The position numbers were made by a program, and so were the translations under genes. The notes beneath the pieces are model-generated. The model was given only the letters and a program-made list of their open reading frames with translations, made no database searches and was not told where the DNA came from. From positions 17,709,001-17,773,000 of the forward strand of contig NC_092680.1 in NCBI RefSeq assembly GCF_964355755.1: DNA of 64,000 bases. Direction: 5' to 3'. Of this stretch, positions 21,331-35,200 are shown one piece after another (the first letter of the stretch is position 1; every line of letters begins with the position of its first letter). The stretch comes from Antedon mediterranea. Taxonomy: Eukaryota > Echinodermata > Crinoidea > Comatulida > Antedonidae.

Positions 21331-24269
21331 ATGGCAGTATTTAACAATAATAACAGTGAATGGAATAGTGTGTATGAAACAGATACAGCATACGCCGCAC
21401 ACTGTCTTCTTACTTTAGCTGCTGCGAAAAAGAGAACGTGCTCAGAAAGGCAGTGCTTAAAACAGTCGGTCGACCTAGGCCTACAACACGAGGCTAAACA
21501 GGAAGCTACTAAGCACTGTGAACAAAATAACAACACAGGCGAAAACGAGGTGTCAGTTGTGTCTGTAGCCCGTATTCTTGCCGATTTAAAGTGCTTTTCT
21601 CCAACCCCACTTGACTGCCCACCGTCCCCAACACATTCGTTAGATTCTGGTTGCTTAGAAAATTTTGATAGTGGCTATTCGGAGAGTGATCAGTCGAGAT
21701 CTGGAACACCTGTCGAGATGGACAAGCAACGTGGTGGAGGGAAACAAAGGGCCAGGCGAAATCGTTCAAGAAGCGCTGGTAGAAGTCCGGTGACCCCAAA
21801 GAAGCACGAATGTCACTACGCGAATTGCAGTAAAGTGTATGGCAAGTCTTCACATCTTAAAGCTCACCTAAGAACACATACAGGTAAATTAATAATTCAT
21901 TGTTCTTTTAATCGCTATCTTTGTTTGCTTTCTTTGTCATGTAATAAGCTTAGCCTAGAAAAATGATTTAATTTTTTTTTGTTTAATAAAAAAAAATATT
22001 GCCAAGTTTGTTTTAGACATTGCACACAAAACACATTGTCAATTTTTATTTAATCTGTATTTAAAATTTATTTTGCACTTTTAAATGGACATAATTAATG
22101 TTCGGTATAAAGTGGTATACAGTACAGTATAATATGATTCTTTTTTTATACACTGTTGTGTATTTATAAATATTTACAATGATCAATTATATGTTTTATT
22201 GAAATGGGGTGTGGCATCATTTATTGTGTGTAATGACTTCAATAATAATTCTTACTGTTATACTGTATCTTAAAAATTACATAATATACAGAACTGGTGT
22301 TTACCACATTATGATGTCGTTATGTAGAATATTCTGTCCATGTTATCTTTGAATTTGAGAGGAATACATTATTTTTCGTAATAATAATAAATAAATGTTA
22401 CAGCAGTGGCCAATCCAGGATTTTTAAATAGAAAGAACTCTGCAGGGCCTGTATAGTCACAATTTTGGTGGAGTTAATCCCGCCTATGTTAAGCTCTGTC
22501 TACACTATCAAACTTTATGTGACAAAAACAGTGTGATGTGCCCAAATATGGTAGTGATATGCCCAAATATAGTAGTGATATAACATCATCATTTCCATAT
22601 ATGGGCACATCACATTTTTTTGTCACATAAAGTTTGATAGTGTAGACAGAGCTTTACACACATTGACAATGGGTACATTGTTTTGAATGTACATGTTTTA
22701 TTTTTGTGAAAATACTGATCTTTAGTAAACTATTTCAAAGTATAAAATAAGAAATTAAAATAAATGTTAGTGGAAAAATCTATTACTTTTGGGAAATTTT
22801 AATTCAAAATGGTTATATTTTTTGTTAAATAGGTAAAGGGCCTACCAGTAGTATCCATTCCAGTCAATATTTTTTGGGGGATGTACCCTGTATAGTGTAA
22901 ATAAACAGGTTAATTATGGCCATTAATTGTGTTTACATTTATGTTTATCCTGAAACTCAGACCTCTTTATAAATATAGTTATCATGATTCTTTAATGTAA
23001 ATAAATAAATTATACTTAACCTGTCTAGTAGTAATATTTATAATCTTTTTTGTCTCAGTTCATAGAAAATGTGGGAACCCAGCATGGCATTAAATAGTAA
23101 TTGATTGGCCATGAAACCCCTTTGTTCTGCCTATGGGTTACACCTCACTTGATAAGATAAACAAAGTTGAAAGAAGGAAACTTTTCCACATTTCTTTGTC
23201 CCAAAAGCACATGACTTTGAGGTTTTACAGACAAAGTGGTTACTGTTCATAATACTAAACATTATTGTATAATGCTAAACCTTTTAAAAGTACTTGTTAA
23301 GTGTGTATTCCATTTTAAGAAAACTAAACTGTCTGAGCAATACTGGTATCATGCTGAATTACTGTAATATTTAAAACAATAAAAATGATTAATATTGTGA
23401 AAAAAAATCACAACAAAGACTTCTTTTTTTTCAAACTGAAATATATTATTTAATTTTTTTTTTTTTAATTATTGAAATGGAATTATGAACTATTTTTTTA
23501 TCTATTTGACTATTAATGTTAACGTTCGCCATTTTATATCCGTCCCTGTGTATAGATAAGCTTTCCTCATGTCCCATATTATTTTACCTATATTTGAACC
23601 CTTTGAAGAGGTGGCCTTTATCCCATATGGGGTAATTTACTGTCCCAATGTGGGAGGCCCTTATATGTAGCAGTTGACTTTTTGGGGTCACTGAATTGCA
23701 CTTTTTGAGCATTTTACTTTGACTTTGGCAACAAAAAAATGCAATTTTTCGGAAGGCCAACACATAACAATAAACAAAAAATTGCAGAAAGATACAGTCA
23801 TCAAAATGTATTTTGCATTTTTCCTAAATATATTAAAAATACCTTATTTAGCCTCACATGGGGTAGAAACCTCGATCTTCAAAGGGTTAACCCTTTAATA
23901 ACCTGACCTACCTTCTATTTTGATTTTTACAAAATATGAAAAATAACAGTATGTAGCCACACCTTGTTTTCAACCAATAGGAGTGGCAGTACTGTATCAA
24001 GAGAGACTAATATTTTGTGTTTCTTTTTTCTGTTTTTAGGTGAAAAGCCGTATCCGTGTACATGGACAGAATGTAACAAACGATTTGCTCGATCGGATGA
24101 ACTTGCTCGTCACTATCGAACACATACGGGTGAAAAAAAGTTTGCGTGTCCATTGTGTGATAAGCGGTTTATGAGAAGTGACCACCTCTTAAAACATGCG
24201 CGGCGACATCCAAATTTTAAACCGGAGATGATACTGAGGCAGCGGGAAAGCAATAACACATCACCATGA
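21331..24269 (+). CDS. Krueppel-like factor, KLF9/13 (BTEB) subfamily
   Basis: Sequence-specific transcription factor that binds GC/CACCC boxes. Coding exons 21331-21883 and 24040-24269 join in phase 1 to give 260 residues. The C-terminus has three C2H2 fingers: [20 protein letters not shown] (from residue 161), [20 protein letters not shown] and [20 protein letters not shown], with TGEK-type linkers; the intron splits the first linker. Near the N-terminus, [14 protein letters not shown] (20-33) resembles the Sin3-interaction helix of KLF9/13/14/16 (AAECLVSM type), implying repression through Sin3. Residues 131-155 are basic. ATG 21331 is the first ATG in frame. Finger spacing and the helix place it with KLF9/13/14/16 rather than KLF1-8, but the orthologue is not decided here. 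Confidence 0.93.
22489..22655 (+). mobile_element. MITE-A copy 4 in the KLF intron
   Basis: Best-preserved palindrome: AAGCTCTGTCTACACTATCA at the left and its inverse ending TGATAGTGTAGACAGAGCTT at the right; GTCACATAAAGTTTGATAG present. The centre carries the GCCCAAATATGGTAGTGATA type of sequence twice. Confidence 0.9.
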
Positions 24270-24706
24270 AAAAGCATGAATCTACCGAGGCCTACACTGC
24301 ATCAATAAGGACTGTGTACTATATACCACATTATGTAAATGTACACTATTTACCACGCATGTGATTTTTAAATTTTCTATGAGCATGTTGACTCTGCTGA
24401 TAATATAATTCTTCGGCTATTGGCATGGTTAGTTGTAGGTTGACTGTGTGTCTTTTTTCCGACTATCATACAAGGTCAACAGTGCGTCAAATGCTTGTAT
24501 CCTTGGCGTAGTACAGTAAACGAAGTGCATGGCCATATATGTATAGAAAAAGTGCCAATAGAATAGCATGGTTGATCATGCCAAGCAATATATACATTAG
24601 TAGTAGTAATAGACAAACAACCTTTAATTTTGTACCCTCTTATGGTAAAAGATTACGCCCCAAAATGTAGACCTGTGGGGTAGTATACAGTAGTACGGTA
24701 CATATA

Positions 24707-25046
24707 ATGCACTTGTCAATTGCATGACCCACTATACGACCCCCGGGAGAGGTGCGTCATTTGTCAGATGTGCGTCATACTTTTGAATACCATGACGCAC
24801 CCGTGCGTCAAAAAGGTGACTTACCTTTAGGTGACCATGACGCACCCATTTTGACGCACTGTGGCCATGTTGTTTATGATATGGTGGGTGGTAAAGTGAC
24901 GGACATTGACACACCTTGTTCATTGATGTGACGTACCATCTAGGTTTTTTGACGCACCCCTGCGTCAGTAATTATTTGTAAATGACGCACCCATGACGCA
25001 CCTCTCCCGGGGGTCGTATAGTGGGTCATACAATTGACAAGTGCAT
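24707..25046. mobile_element. 340 bp element with ~54 bp near-perfect inverted ends
   Basis: The left end ATGCACTTGTCAATTGCATG continues through CCCACTATACGACCCCCGGG and AGAGGTGCGTCAT; the right end is the reverse complement with one difference (GTATG for GCATG). The interior is full of TGACGCACC/GGTGCGTCA words on both strands (at least eight). ATAATGC occurs at 24704-24710 and 25044-25050, overlapping the ends, and may contain the target duplication. No ORF. It lies about 440 bases past the KLF stop, possibly in its 3' UTR. Confidence 0.88.
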
Positions 25047-25976
25047 AATGCTTGATTGTGGTTGGACAACTAGGACTGTTGTTGAATAGCTCCAATAATG
25101 TTTAATTTATTATGTGTAAGTAGGCTACATGATTATTGTTAGGTCCTTTCCGAAATCAAACAATTGTATCATTTAGTATATATACATTTTTCACTGACGT
25201 CATATACAGGGATTCCCCAAACAGTATTGTGTTTATGAAGTACCCCCTCTATTATTGAGATAGGTTCATAGAAATGTGAAGGTTTGTGAACTTCCTGTGG
25301 TTCAGACATTTCAAGGGCATAATCAAACAATCCCTTGTGTCCATACCATGTGCTCAATTCAGCAAGTGCCAAAATGTTCACAATAAGGAGTGGTATAAAA
25401 CCAACTCGAATTTAAAAATGGGAGTGGAAATTGAGATTGTTACTTTTTAGGCTAAATACAAAAAAAATGTTTTGTAGTTTCTCAACCATTCCTCATCAAA
25501 TTTTTGAAGCCAAATTATTTTTGTTCTTTTGTTTAATATTGTTTTGTCATATTTTTCATTAAATTAGTCTCTTTTTTGCATTAAAATTTCATGGTTGCAA
25601 TCATCATCAGGTGAAATTAACATTTTCTTTTTTTGCCATTAAAATGTTATTTTGCAATTTAATTTAAATCTGCAACCTTTTTTGTATGTATATTATTACA
25701 GAAAAGTTCTAAATGTTTTTGTAACTATTTGAGTAATATTTAGTTATTTATTAACGTTAAATTGCAAACGCATGCAATTTTTTGTATAATATACTTGTTT
25801 TATACAATTATTTGAAAATTAATTTTGAAGAGTTCAAATAATAATGAAATAGAAATGAGATAATGATAAATTAGTTTAAGCTAAGTACATTGTATTTTAG
25901 ACCATAAACTAAATGTGACCCACTCACAACTCATATTATTCTGGAACTGGGTATTAAAACTGTTGACTTTGTACAG

Positions 25977-26118
25977 AAGCTCTCTCTACACTATTAAGCT
26001 AGTTTTCAGAAAAAAAGTATGATGTGCCCAAATATGGTAGTGATGACATCTTCATATCCATATATGGGCAAATCACATTTTTTTGTCACATAAAGTTTGA
26101 TAGTGTAGACAGATCTAA
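25977..26118 (+). mobile_element. MITE-A copy 5
   Basis: Degenerate left arm (GAAGCTCTCTCTACACTATT), good right arm (GTCACATAAAGTTTGATAGT, GTAGACAGATC), centre AAATATGGTAGTGATGACATC. Confidence 0.82.
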
Positions 26119-26494
26119 AGATTGTAGAGTAATTATGAACAAACTTGTAAATATAATTTAGAATGATTCAATGTACATAATTGAAATAGTAGCTACAAAG
26201 TACAGTATACTATTTAGGCCTGTTATCCATATGATAAGGAATGTCTGGTTTTAAGAGGGTTGACAGAAAGTCTGAAAGAGAGAACTTAAATGTGATTGTA
26301 AATAATTTTTATTCAATGAAATAAGTAAACATTGATAAATTAGTATTGGTATGTGATACTTATTTCAACATGAGATAAAATAGCAGCTGAATGATAAAAG
26401 TATAAGAAGTGATATGTCAGTGGTGTGTGTACCAGAGAGTAAAAGAGGAAAGGCATAATTTGAAGAGGGGACATATTTTTATAAACGGCTTTTA

Positions 26495-26683
26495 CAGTGA
26501 AACACCACCTATTATAAAGGGACACCCTTCAGTGTCCCCTTGATAGGGATGTCCACTTAATAGAAGTTGACCATAGTGTTAAAAGGGTTAAAACATACAT
26601 TTTCCACAGGAAGTTGTCCCTTTAATAGAGGTTTCCTTTAATATGTCCCTTTAAAGGGGTGGCCCACAGGAGGTATTTCACTG
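26495..26683. mobile_element. 190 bp MITE with TA target duplication
   Basis: The left end CAGTGAAACACCACCT and the right end AGGAGGTATTTCACTG are inverted copies; TA flanks both (26493-26494, 26684-26685). Interior GTCCCTTTAATAG and GGGACACCC words recall mariner/pogo-type MITEs. No ORF. Confidence 0.8.
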
Positions 26684-26689
26684 TATAAT

Positions 26690-29063
26690 CCTTTATAACA
26701 GTTATAGCCTTCTTATGGATGTGGGGTTGTTAAGTGTGGGGAAGTGTAAACGTTATTGACATCATTAAAACGGTTATGTTGCCGCTTGATACAATGTAAA
26801 GATGGGTGCTAAACTCATAAAGGAAGAAAGATAAAATGTGTGTGCAATTTTGTTTTTTGTCATAGAATGGTATGAGCCATGTGTAACCTGCGGGTCAGGT
26901 CATGTAGCCATGGTCTCATTGGAAATGGTATAATTTAATCTATTATTTTATTAGAAGAAAGATATGGAATAAGGGTTTATTCAAGTCTGTTTATAGTTTT
27001 CATGTTTATATAATCTTTATAATAATCTAGTTTTATAGTAAATATATATTCTGTACATACTTTTGTTGATTGTGAATTTTTATTTAATTCTGTTTAGGGA
27101 ATTCATAAAAAAATTAAGAATGTAGGGCAACTGTGAGTTAAAAATGAATGGATTGAAAAATCTTGGAATTTATTTATTAAATATCGACTGTTTTAGAGAC
27201 CAACATAATGAATTTGTTTACTTTTTTATTTTCACAGTATTTATGTTTTGATTGGCAACTAAAACAATAATGATGATGTCATTTATCATGATAGATTGAT
27301 ACTGAGTACTTTACATTTCTGAATGTGGTTTTATTGTAATTTAAAATATTTATTCCATCTCCAAAGCTATACCATCAAAGATGCATCATGGCTTAACAAA
27401 CTCCCCAGACAAACTTTTGGAGCATGTTCAGAAGTATAGTAAAACACACAGACAGAAAGGAAACACAGACGCACAGTACTGCGAGAGACTTCCTGTTAAA
27501 ATGATAAGGGTTTTAATTGGAGGTTAAATAGTTGATGCATGGAGAAGATTGATGATAACAATTAGGAAGTTAACCCACACATGTTTATCAAAATGATTAC
27601 TTAGTGTAAGGGCTAATTAGAACTAAAAATATATATACCTTTAATAAGAAAAGAGTTGTATTTCAACAATTTTATTGAAAGGCAGAACTTATGTGGACAT
27701 TATAAAACATCCCATGCTCAGATAATTGAACCAAAATTGGTGAGATGAAAATAGTAGTCATGATAAAATTAATGCATAATTATTTTGGAAATTATCAGGA
27801 AAGAGTGGTTCACTCTTCCCTGTTATTATAATAAACCGTGTAGGAAGCATTCGATATTTATTGCATGGAGGAAATAATTATTGAATTCAAATGATCATTG
27901 ATTGTAAATCTATTTTGTTTAAATGCACTACTGCCCTCTATATCTAAAAACTTTTCGAAATATGGGCATCATGGACGTTAACTTCTGACCAATCAGATGC
28001 CACACACTGTGTGACGTGCGTACGTGTCGTCACGTTGTTGGTGGTAAAAACGGCGCCGGGGGGGGGGGGGGTTAGGGGGTGGGACACACCATCCACACAT
28101 CATGATCACAAAAACGACATCGCGCTAGTTAGTAGCCTAACTAGGAGAGGGTGGTTTCATTTAATCTAACTGGCCAAAGATTCTAGGGCTAGGTAGGCCT
28201 AGGCATACCTAGCTAGCTACGTACGACCTACTACTAGCAGCCAAGCTCTATACTGGCCGTCAATGCTGCTCAAGTCAAGCTGTTGTTAGACTTACAATAC
28301 AAATTTTAAAATGTGAGAAAACTCACATTTTAAAATTTAAAATTAAAGGGTACTGAACTTTGTAGGCCTCTCTCTAGGTAGGCCTAGCCTAGCCTACTAG
28401 AGGCCTACCTAGTCTAGTAAGTAGGCCTAGCTAGGCCTAGAGTAGTAGGGTAGGCCTAGGCTAGGAGATACCTCCTACACGTATCACTAAATATAGAATA
28501 GGCCTAGCCTAGTAGTAGTAGGCCTAGGGCCAAGTCTAGAGGCTAGGGTAGCCATATAGGCTAGTAGACTAGGCCTAGGCTAGCTAATAATAATTAGGGC
28601 CTACTACCTGCTAGGCCTAGTACTAGTAGGCCTATTACTGAAAGGCCATGCCAGGCCCTAGTTTAGTTGCCTACATAACCCTAGGCCTGGCCCTAGACTA
28701 GCTAGGCCTAGGTCTGCTCTAGCCTGGCTAGGCTCTGGCCTTTTAGCTATGCCTAGAGGCAGGTCTTTCTAGGCTAGGTAGCCTGTTAGTGTTACCATCT
28801 TGTCAGACCTAGCTAGTGGCGTTCGATAACGAGGCCTATTAAGGTTTCCTTTATAGTGTTACTTTTAGGTTCAGGGCAAGGCAAACGTTAATAAAAAGTG
28901 GTTGAAACCTGAACATAATCCTAAGTATAAATATAAAGATAATACAGCAGCACCTGGCCCTACCTAGCTTATGCCATACTTTTATTGCTTCTTTGTTGTT
29001 TATATACTACTATACTTTTTTCCAGAAAAATAAAAAGCAGGCCTCAATCAACAAAGCAAAGAT
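26690..29063 (+). promoter_or_regulatory. Gene-free region upstream of CCNB1IP1
   Basis: No gene recognised. A 14-base G run at 28058-28071 followed by TTAGGGGGTGGG could form a G-quadruplex. From ~28130 to 28810 the sequence is a dense field of TAGGCCTA/CCTAGGCC words. A polypyrimidine tract and CCAG end at 29024, 39 bases before the CCNB1IP1 ATG, suggesting a 5' UTR intron; the promoter is probably near 28000-28300, by inference. Confidence 0.35.
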
Positions 29064-32009
29064 ATGGATTGTGAAATGGTTTGTAATTTCAAGAAATGCC
29101 GCAAGCAGTTGTCAGGTTTTGCATGGGTGACATCATGTTCTCGTATCCTTCGAAAATAACATTACTTTTCTAAGTAGATAAATTATTTTACTGTAATACA
29201 GTATTCATGTTTATCAGTGTTGTTCTTGAGTTTCTCTCATTAACATATTTTTAGATATATTTTGTGACGAAGATGGATCCAGAGAATTTAACAAATCTTA
29301 TGCCTGTCCGGCTTGTAAGTTTAAAAGAAAAACAAGAACTTTTGATTTTTTTTAATGTATACCATTACTATTGGTAAACACAAAACTACTTGAAATATGC
29401 TATTTTTTCTCACTGAAAAAAAATTAACAAAAATAATGATTTCACTTATTAAAAGACAGCATAACCAAAATCATGTTGTCTGACAGAAATTTGGCTTCTG
29501 TTTTTCCTTTAAATTAGAGACTTTCAGGTAAATGGTTTTTTGTTTTTCGACCCATTTTTAGAATAACTATTATGTGATGACATTAAAAACAATTGTTTAC
29601 TAATTGTTTTCAGGGGTAACTATCTTCTGCAGTGTTCTAATAATAACAAAATGACTTCTGTTTTAACAGGTGAGTCAAGTTTATCAGGTAAACTGGACAT
29701 CATTCGGATTGACCTGTCTCCAAGCGAACAGTACAAATCAATGGTCCTTGCAGGTCAGAGGCCAGAGGTTGCCATAGAGGTTTGTGCAAGAGCTATAGCC
29801 TTTTGGACTTATCAGGTTTGCACTTTGACATTTGGCCTTATAGGACCAAAGCTACATTCATACTTTTTTTAATTTTACATAATGCAAAATCATATAAAGT
29901 CCATGAAACGAAACTTTAAGTGCAAATTAAATATTGTGTGAAAAACGATTAAATGATTAATCATGCCAAATGTGTTTTATGCGGTTAGAACTATAAATTA
30001 CTAATAGATATATACAATTTAAAGAATCTACATATACTGTACTGCATGTCTTCCTACAGACAACAAATAAGAAGATAAATGTAAAACAAATATAAAAATG
30101 GATATACGCTCACATAATATTTTCTAAAAATATATAAATTACTGTATAACTAAGACTTGTTTTGTAAATATATTAATAGGCCTACAGTTTTATATGTAAT
30201 GCACTCCTCAAACTTTTTAATAGAATCATCAAGAGAAAGTTTTCCAAGAATATACCATCACTAAAACGAAGGACAAACAGTCTCAAATGGAAAAGTATTA
30301 TGATCAAGTTGTATCCCAAACACAGGCTGAAATAGATGCCCTTAAAAGCCAGATCTCTAGTAAGTATTTCAATACTACTGTATATAATATATATATACAG
30401 TATTATACAATTTATAATAATGGATGTTTATGAGATGAATGGCGAGACTATTTCATTTTAGACGTGGACTAGAACAGTTATAGACGGCGCGTACAACGCG
30501 ATCAACGTCACTGGGCAAATATTCTCAAAATGTTTACAAAAAGCTAATGTGCATTAGAGCTGTTCATTATCACCATTAGATATCAATTTTTCATGAGATA
30601 GAGCTAATTCTAAATGACTAATTAACCAATCAAACTACATGAATCCAATTATTTAATATCTTTGGTGCAAATTAGGCTGTGTACTGCTATGCTTGGTATC
30701 AAGTCTTAGGTTTAAACAAAATTATGAATGAAACAATAAAATGAGAATGAATAGATACTGTATGTGGTTAGTTATTTTGCAAATTCTAAAGTACTGTACT
30801 ATGTCATTGTACTGTATTATAATTTATTTCAACCTTCCAATTATAATCTTCCAAACCTAGCCACAAGAAAGGAACTCGAAAATACAGTGAAGCGACTGAA
30901 TGAAGTGTCTTCAAAGTTGATGGAGAGGAACAGGCAGTACCAGAAGCTACAGGTTAAAATCTTCTGTAATACATTAGTTAGGCAATCATATACATAATAC
31001 ACTGCTGTGTGTATCTTTGGGATAGTGCATTTATTAATTACCCAAATATTGCACTATAAATATATATAGTAATTACAACTACACAATTCTTTATTTCAGA
31101 GCATGTATGATGCACTAAGACGGTGAGTCACCACTGTAATTTTTGTTTTAAAAATCCCAGGAAGGCGTAAAAACATTGCCTTTTCACAATAAATTCCCTG
31201 CCGAAGCTATATCCATCTTTAAACCATGATAAAATGTTAAAAGCATAATCACATAATTTATTGTGGACCTTATTTTACATTTCAGTCAAAGTTTATCCGT
31301 GAATAACATTTTATCATGTGGACAGTCAAGTCAATCAATGCACGCTTTTCCTACCGAAGTCAGGGGTAAGAACCATCAACTTCACATCACATTTAAAATA
31401 AGTCCATGTGAACATTAATCTTGTTCACCTTGCTACTAAAATTGAATCCGGGCTCCATGTGACCATACTGTAGACAAGACTAATATTGTTGTACGTATAT
31501 TAATATTTTTACTTGGCATTTCACACTTGCAGAAGGCAGACATGACCACCATAGACCAACTCCAGCTCAGCGTAAGTGAATTGATAAAGTTTCACATATT
31601 TCAAAAGGGCGACCCATCCAGCTTGAGCCGATTTATGGGGTTTCAAAAATGCACACAAAAAGAAAGCAATAATTTAAAATGTACAGTAATCATCAAAGAG
31701 TATAAATTTCTTTAAAATTCATACTGAAATTTCTAATAGAAAAATAACCGACAACAAAAATTGTTATATCTAGAAAATTCTATTCTCATGGCCTAAGCAA
31801 AACTATTGATAAATGCCATGTATGCAATAGATACTGTACTTGGAAAATGGATTTACAATTTTTGGATTATTCTTTCAGAATTCGTACTGAATCCCACCAG
31901 TGAACGCCCAAGAAACATGGTTGATAATCTTGCAGATGTCCAAGACAGATTTAATTTGCAGATCGGTACACCGAAAGAAGCTACAAGGGTGCAGAATAAA
32001 CATAAATGA
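29064..32009 (+). CDS. CCNB1IP1: CCNB1IP1 / HEI10, RING-finger meiotic crossover factor
   Basis: HEI10 is a RING E3-ligase-type protein that marks crossover sites on meiotic chromosomes. Nine coding exons with consistent phases were read: 29064-29142, 29255-29314, 29670-29815, 30224-30359, 30861-30952, 31100-31122, 31286-31365, 31533-31571 and 31879-32009, giving 261 residues (vertebrate 277). The N-terminal RING is CNFKKCRKQLSGFAWVTSCS then HIFCDEDGS and CPAC. It is followed by SSLSGKLDIIRIDLSPSEQY and EVAIEVCARAIAFWTYQ in the family pattern, a coiled coil in exons 4-5 (ending SSKLMERNRQYQKLQ), and a low-complexity tail. All introns are GT-AG. The stop is ~240 bases from the BHMT stop on the other strand. 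Confidence 0.94.
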
Positions 32010-32246
32010 CCGTTTGATAAATATTTTCATGTCAATAATAGAGGTTTTTCAATTTTACATATCACAGTATTACCCACAAGTTCTGTAACAAAAGACTCGC
32101 AACCAAATTCAAAGGCATGATTTTTATTTAGTTCATGGAACTTGAAATTACATTTTTAAACAAAATTTTCATTTGGTTATACCGGTAATTAGAAACAAAC
32201 TATTCCTACACAATTATTTAGTACTCATTACAATATTCAGTTGCTA

Positions 32247-35200
32247 TTAGTTTTTATCAGCTTTGGAATACAGTGCTTCAAGTTCCTTTTGAGTTGTCTC
32301 GTCCTTCTTTTGTTTAAGTTCCTCTGTCCCAGCAGTTACACCCCAAGCATCCGGTTTAGACAAAGAAGAACAATATGGACGGCCACTTGCTGGTTTCAAG
32401 TTTTTCCAATACTCTGGTCTGGCTCTGGAGATTAAAATAGTAATAAAATTAATGCATGCAATTATGGTACACCAGCGAGTTAACAACCTTTAATAATTAA
32501 GTCTTGTTCAAATTCAAAATACAGTACAGCCATAATGCTTACAACAGGCCTATTTATTCACTGCTCGTTAGGCAAAGATATTTAGCTAATATATTTAGCT
32601 ATATTTGTAATATTAAATTGCATTTAAACATACCTTGCTCTAACCCAAGGTTTTGTATGCATCTTCAGTCCTGCTCCCCAAAGTCCATGTTTTTCCGATG
32701 CAACTGGTAAGAAGCCTCTCTCTTTGGAGAGTTCCTCAGCCATGGCACGGGTATGGTATGGCTCAATACCACAGCATCCACCGATGTAGCGTACTCCCAT
32801 TTCATATGCTCTACGAGCAAATGCATGTGCTTCCCAACGGGTGATTATTCTAGGCTCCAAGCCTAGATACAAGACAATTGAATTCAAACTAGTTTGACAA
32901 AAAGTGTGATGTATAGTAGTGACAACCTAAATATGGTAGTGATATGAGATCATCATGTCCATATGGGCATCACATAAAGCTTGATAGTATAGATAGAGCT
33001 TAAGGTAATTAATAAGTCGTTCGGAATATTACATACAATAACCAGAATTTGGCGTGTAAATTCTACTTACCGAATGGAAATTCTGGTAGATCAATGAAAC
33101 CCTGACGATTGCAATCTGGTGTTACAAACCCAAGCGGCTGAACCATCAAATGGCACTCGATACCTTTCTCATCGAGAGCGTCCTTCATCAATTGAACTGC
33201 ATCCAAGCAGATTTGTGGGTCGAAATGGCAGTTAATGCCAACAACATCAGCACCTGGAAAATATCACCAACAAAAATAGTTAGTCGAATACAACATACTC
33301 GTTTTCTAGCGTTAACTTAAAATGCAATAATTTATTTTGAATGATAAAGTGTGTGTTAATTATATTAGTTTTGCCAAAACCATTAGCACACTTGACAAGC
33401 AAGAAGGATTCCATTTCTGAATTGCCTTTAATTCTATTGCTATGGCACCCTGTTTTTAGTAAGTTCTCTACTCCAAGTAGATAATACATATGTACGCTTT
33501 GATGCACACATTTATTCCAAATAGCCAGAGAGTTGCATGACCTGCATGGTACTCTCGAGACTACAGTGGATAATTAACATACCGTACACATTTAACATAT
33601 CACGCATTGATGCATAGCTAGTGAAAAAGGGAATTCAGATTATAACCCATGTTTGCATGAATACATAGTACACCAACATCTCCCATTTTTAGACGGGACA
33701 TATTATTTATAAACTGTCCCCTCTATGTCCTATTCACATGGCATTTTAGCATACACAACGCTAACACAAGCATAGATGCTGTATACATATAGACCACTAA
33801 TGCTTAATTAGAATGAGGTGGCCATATTATATGAAGATGTTGCTGTACAGTATTCATGACTGCAGTGCACAATTACTGAAACAAAGTTGTAATGTTTACA
33901 ATTGAAAGTCGCTAAAAACATGAATTCAAGTATATACACAAATAAATTCTATTTTTGCTTCATTCAAGCAAACAAGCCCCAAATTAAGACACCTCACGAT
34001 ATCATTTTATACAGTGCATTAAGGAGATTATTTTTGTATGCAAGTCCTGTGCAAATATACATTATATGAAAGTTTCACAAAATACAAGATGATTTGAGTT
34101 AAGTATAGTACAAGTATAGAAATATTCTTATCCAAGACTCTACACACAAAGACATACATGTACTCTGAGCTCTACGTACAAATAATCATGTTGGTCTACA
34201 TAGGCCTTAAAACACTTAACACATACACCTCATTTCACTTTTTTGACAAAGCCTAAAGAATTGTTAAGACCTCCCATCCCATGTATTTAGGGTGGCTACC
34301 ATTAGAGGATTATAACTTCCCTTTTATAACATAGGAAATCCCATTTTTATGAGAGGAAACAGCAAACCACTCTCAGGTTTAATACTGTACAATAACTTTG
34401 ATAAAAAAAACTTGGGGTATATGTTGCAAATTCTTGATGTTTCCAATCATTTTGAAACAATTGTAGAAAACAAAAATAAATAAAAAAAATATATTGAAAC
34501 TCAGTTTAACTAGAAGAAAACAACAATTTCCCCTCCCATTTATCATGTTCAGCCCAACAATCTACCTGCGTTTGCCAACCTGATGGCACATTCTCCTGTC
34601 GACACCCCGTGAAGGTCGCCGTCAGGCCCGATGCAGAGCGAGGCAGCAATTGGGATGCCGGTTTTCTTTAGTACCTCGATAGCCCAACACGCCTCTTCAA
34701 CATGTTCAAAGTACTACGATATGTTGAAAGGTGCAGAACAGGAAGAAAGATTTCACTTGTTAAAAACTTAAATATTACTAAAATCAGCATAAACAACATC
34801 AACCCGCCCAAATCTATGAAATGCTTTGTAAAATTTGACAAAAATTTCAAAATTAGTTTTAAATTGCATTTGGTTTGAAACTATTAACAAACTGACGCAG
34901 GTACAAAACCACCCTTTAAATTTGTGTTATTTAATGCAATGATATATGGGTACTGTAAGATGATCTAACCACCGATATGTACGCTAGTTTAGCATGCACC
35001 TCCAATTTCATGTACAAAGGGTGGACCTATACCCGAGTCCGTATGGTAAATAGCCAAAAACATTCCATTGCATCAACAATTTTTAAGTTTTCATAGTTTT
35101 TGCCGTTTAATTTATTTTTATTCATAATATGTGTAATGTTTTTTTTTTCTGTTTCTACTGTATAAACAAAATTTAACACAAGGTAATAAACAAAATATTT

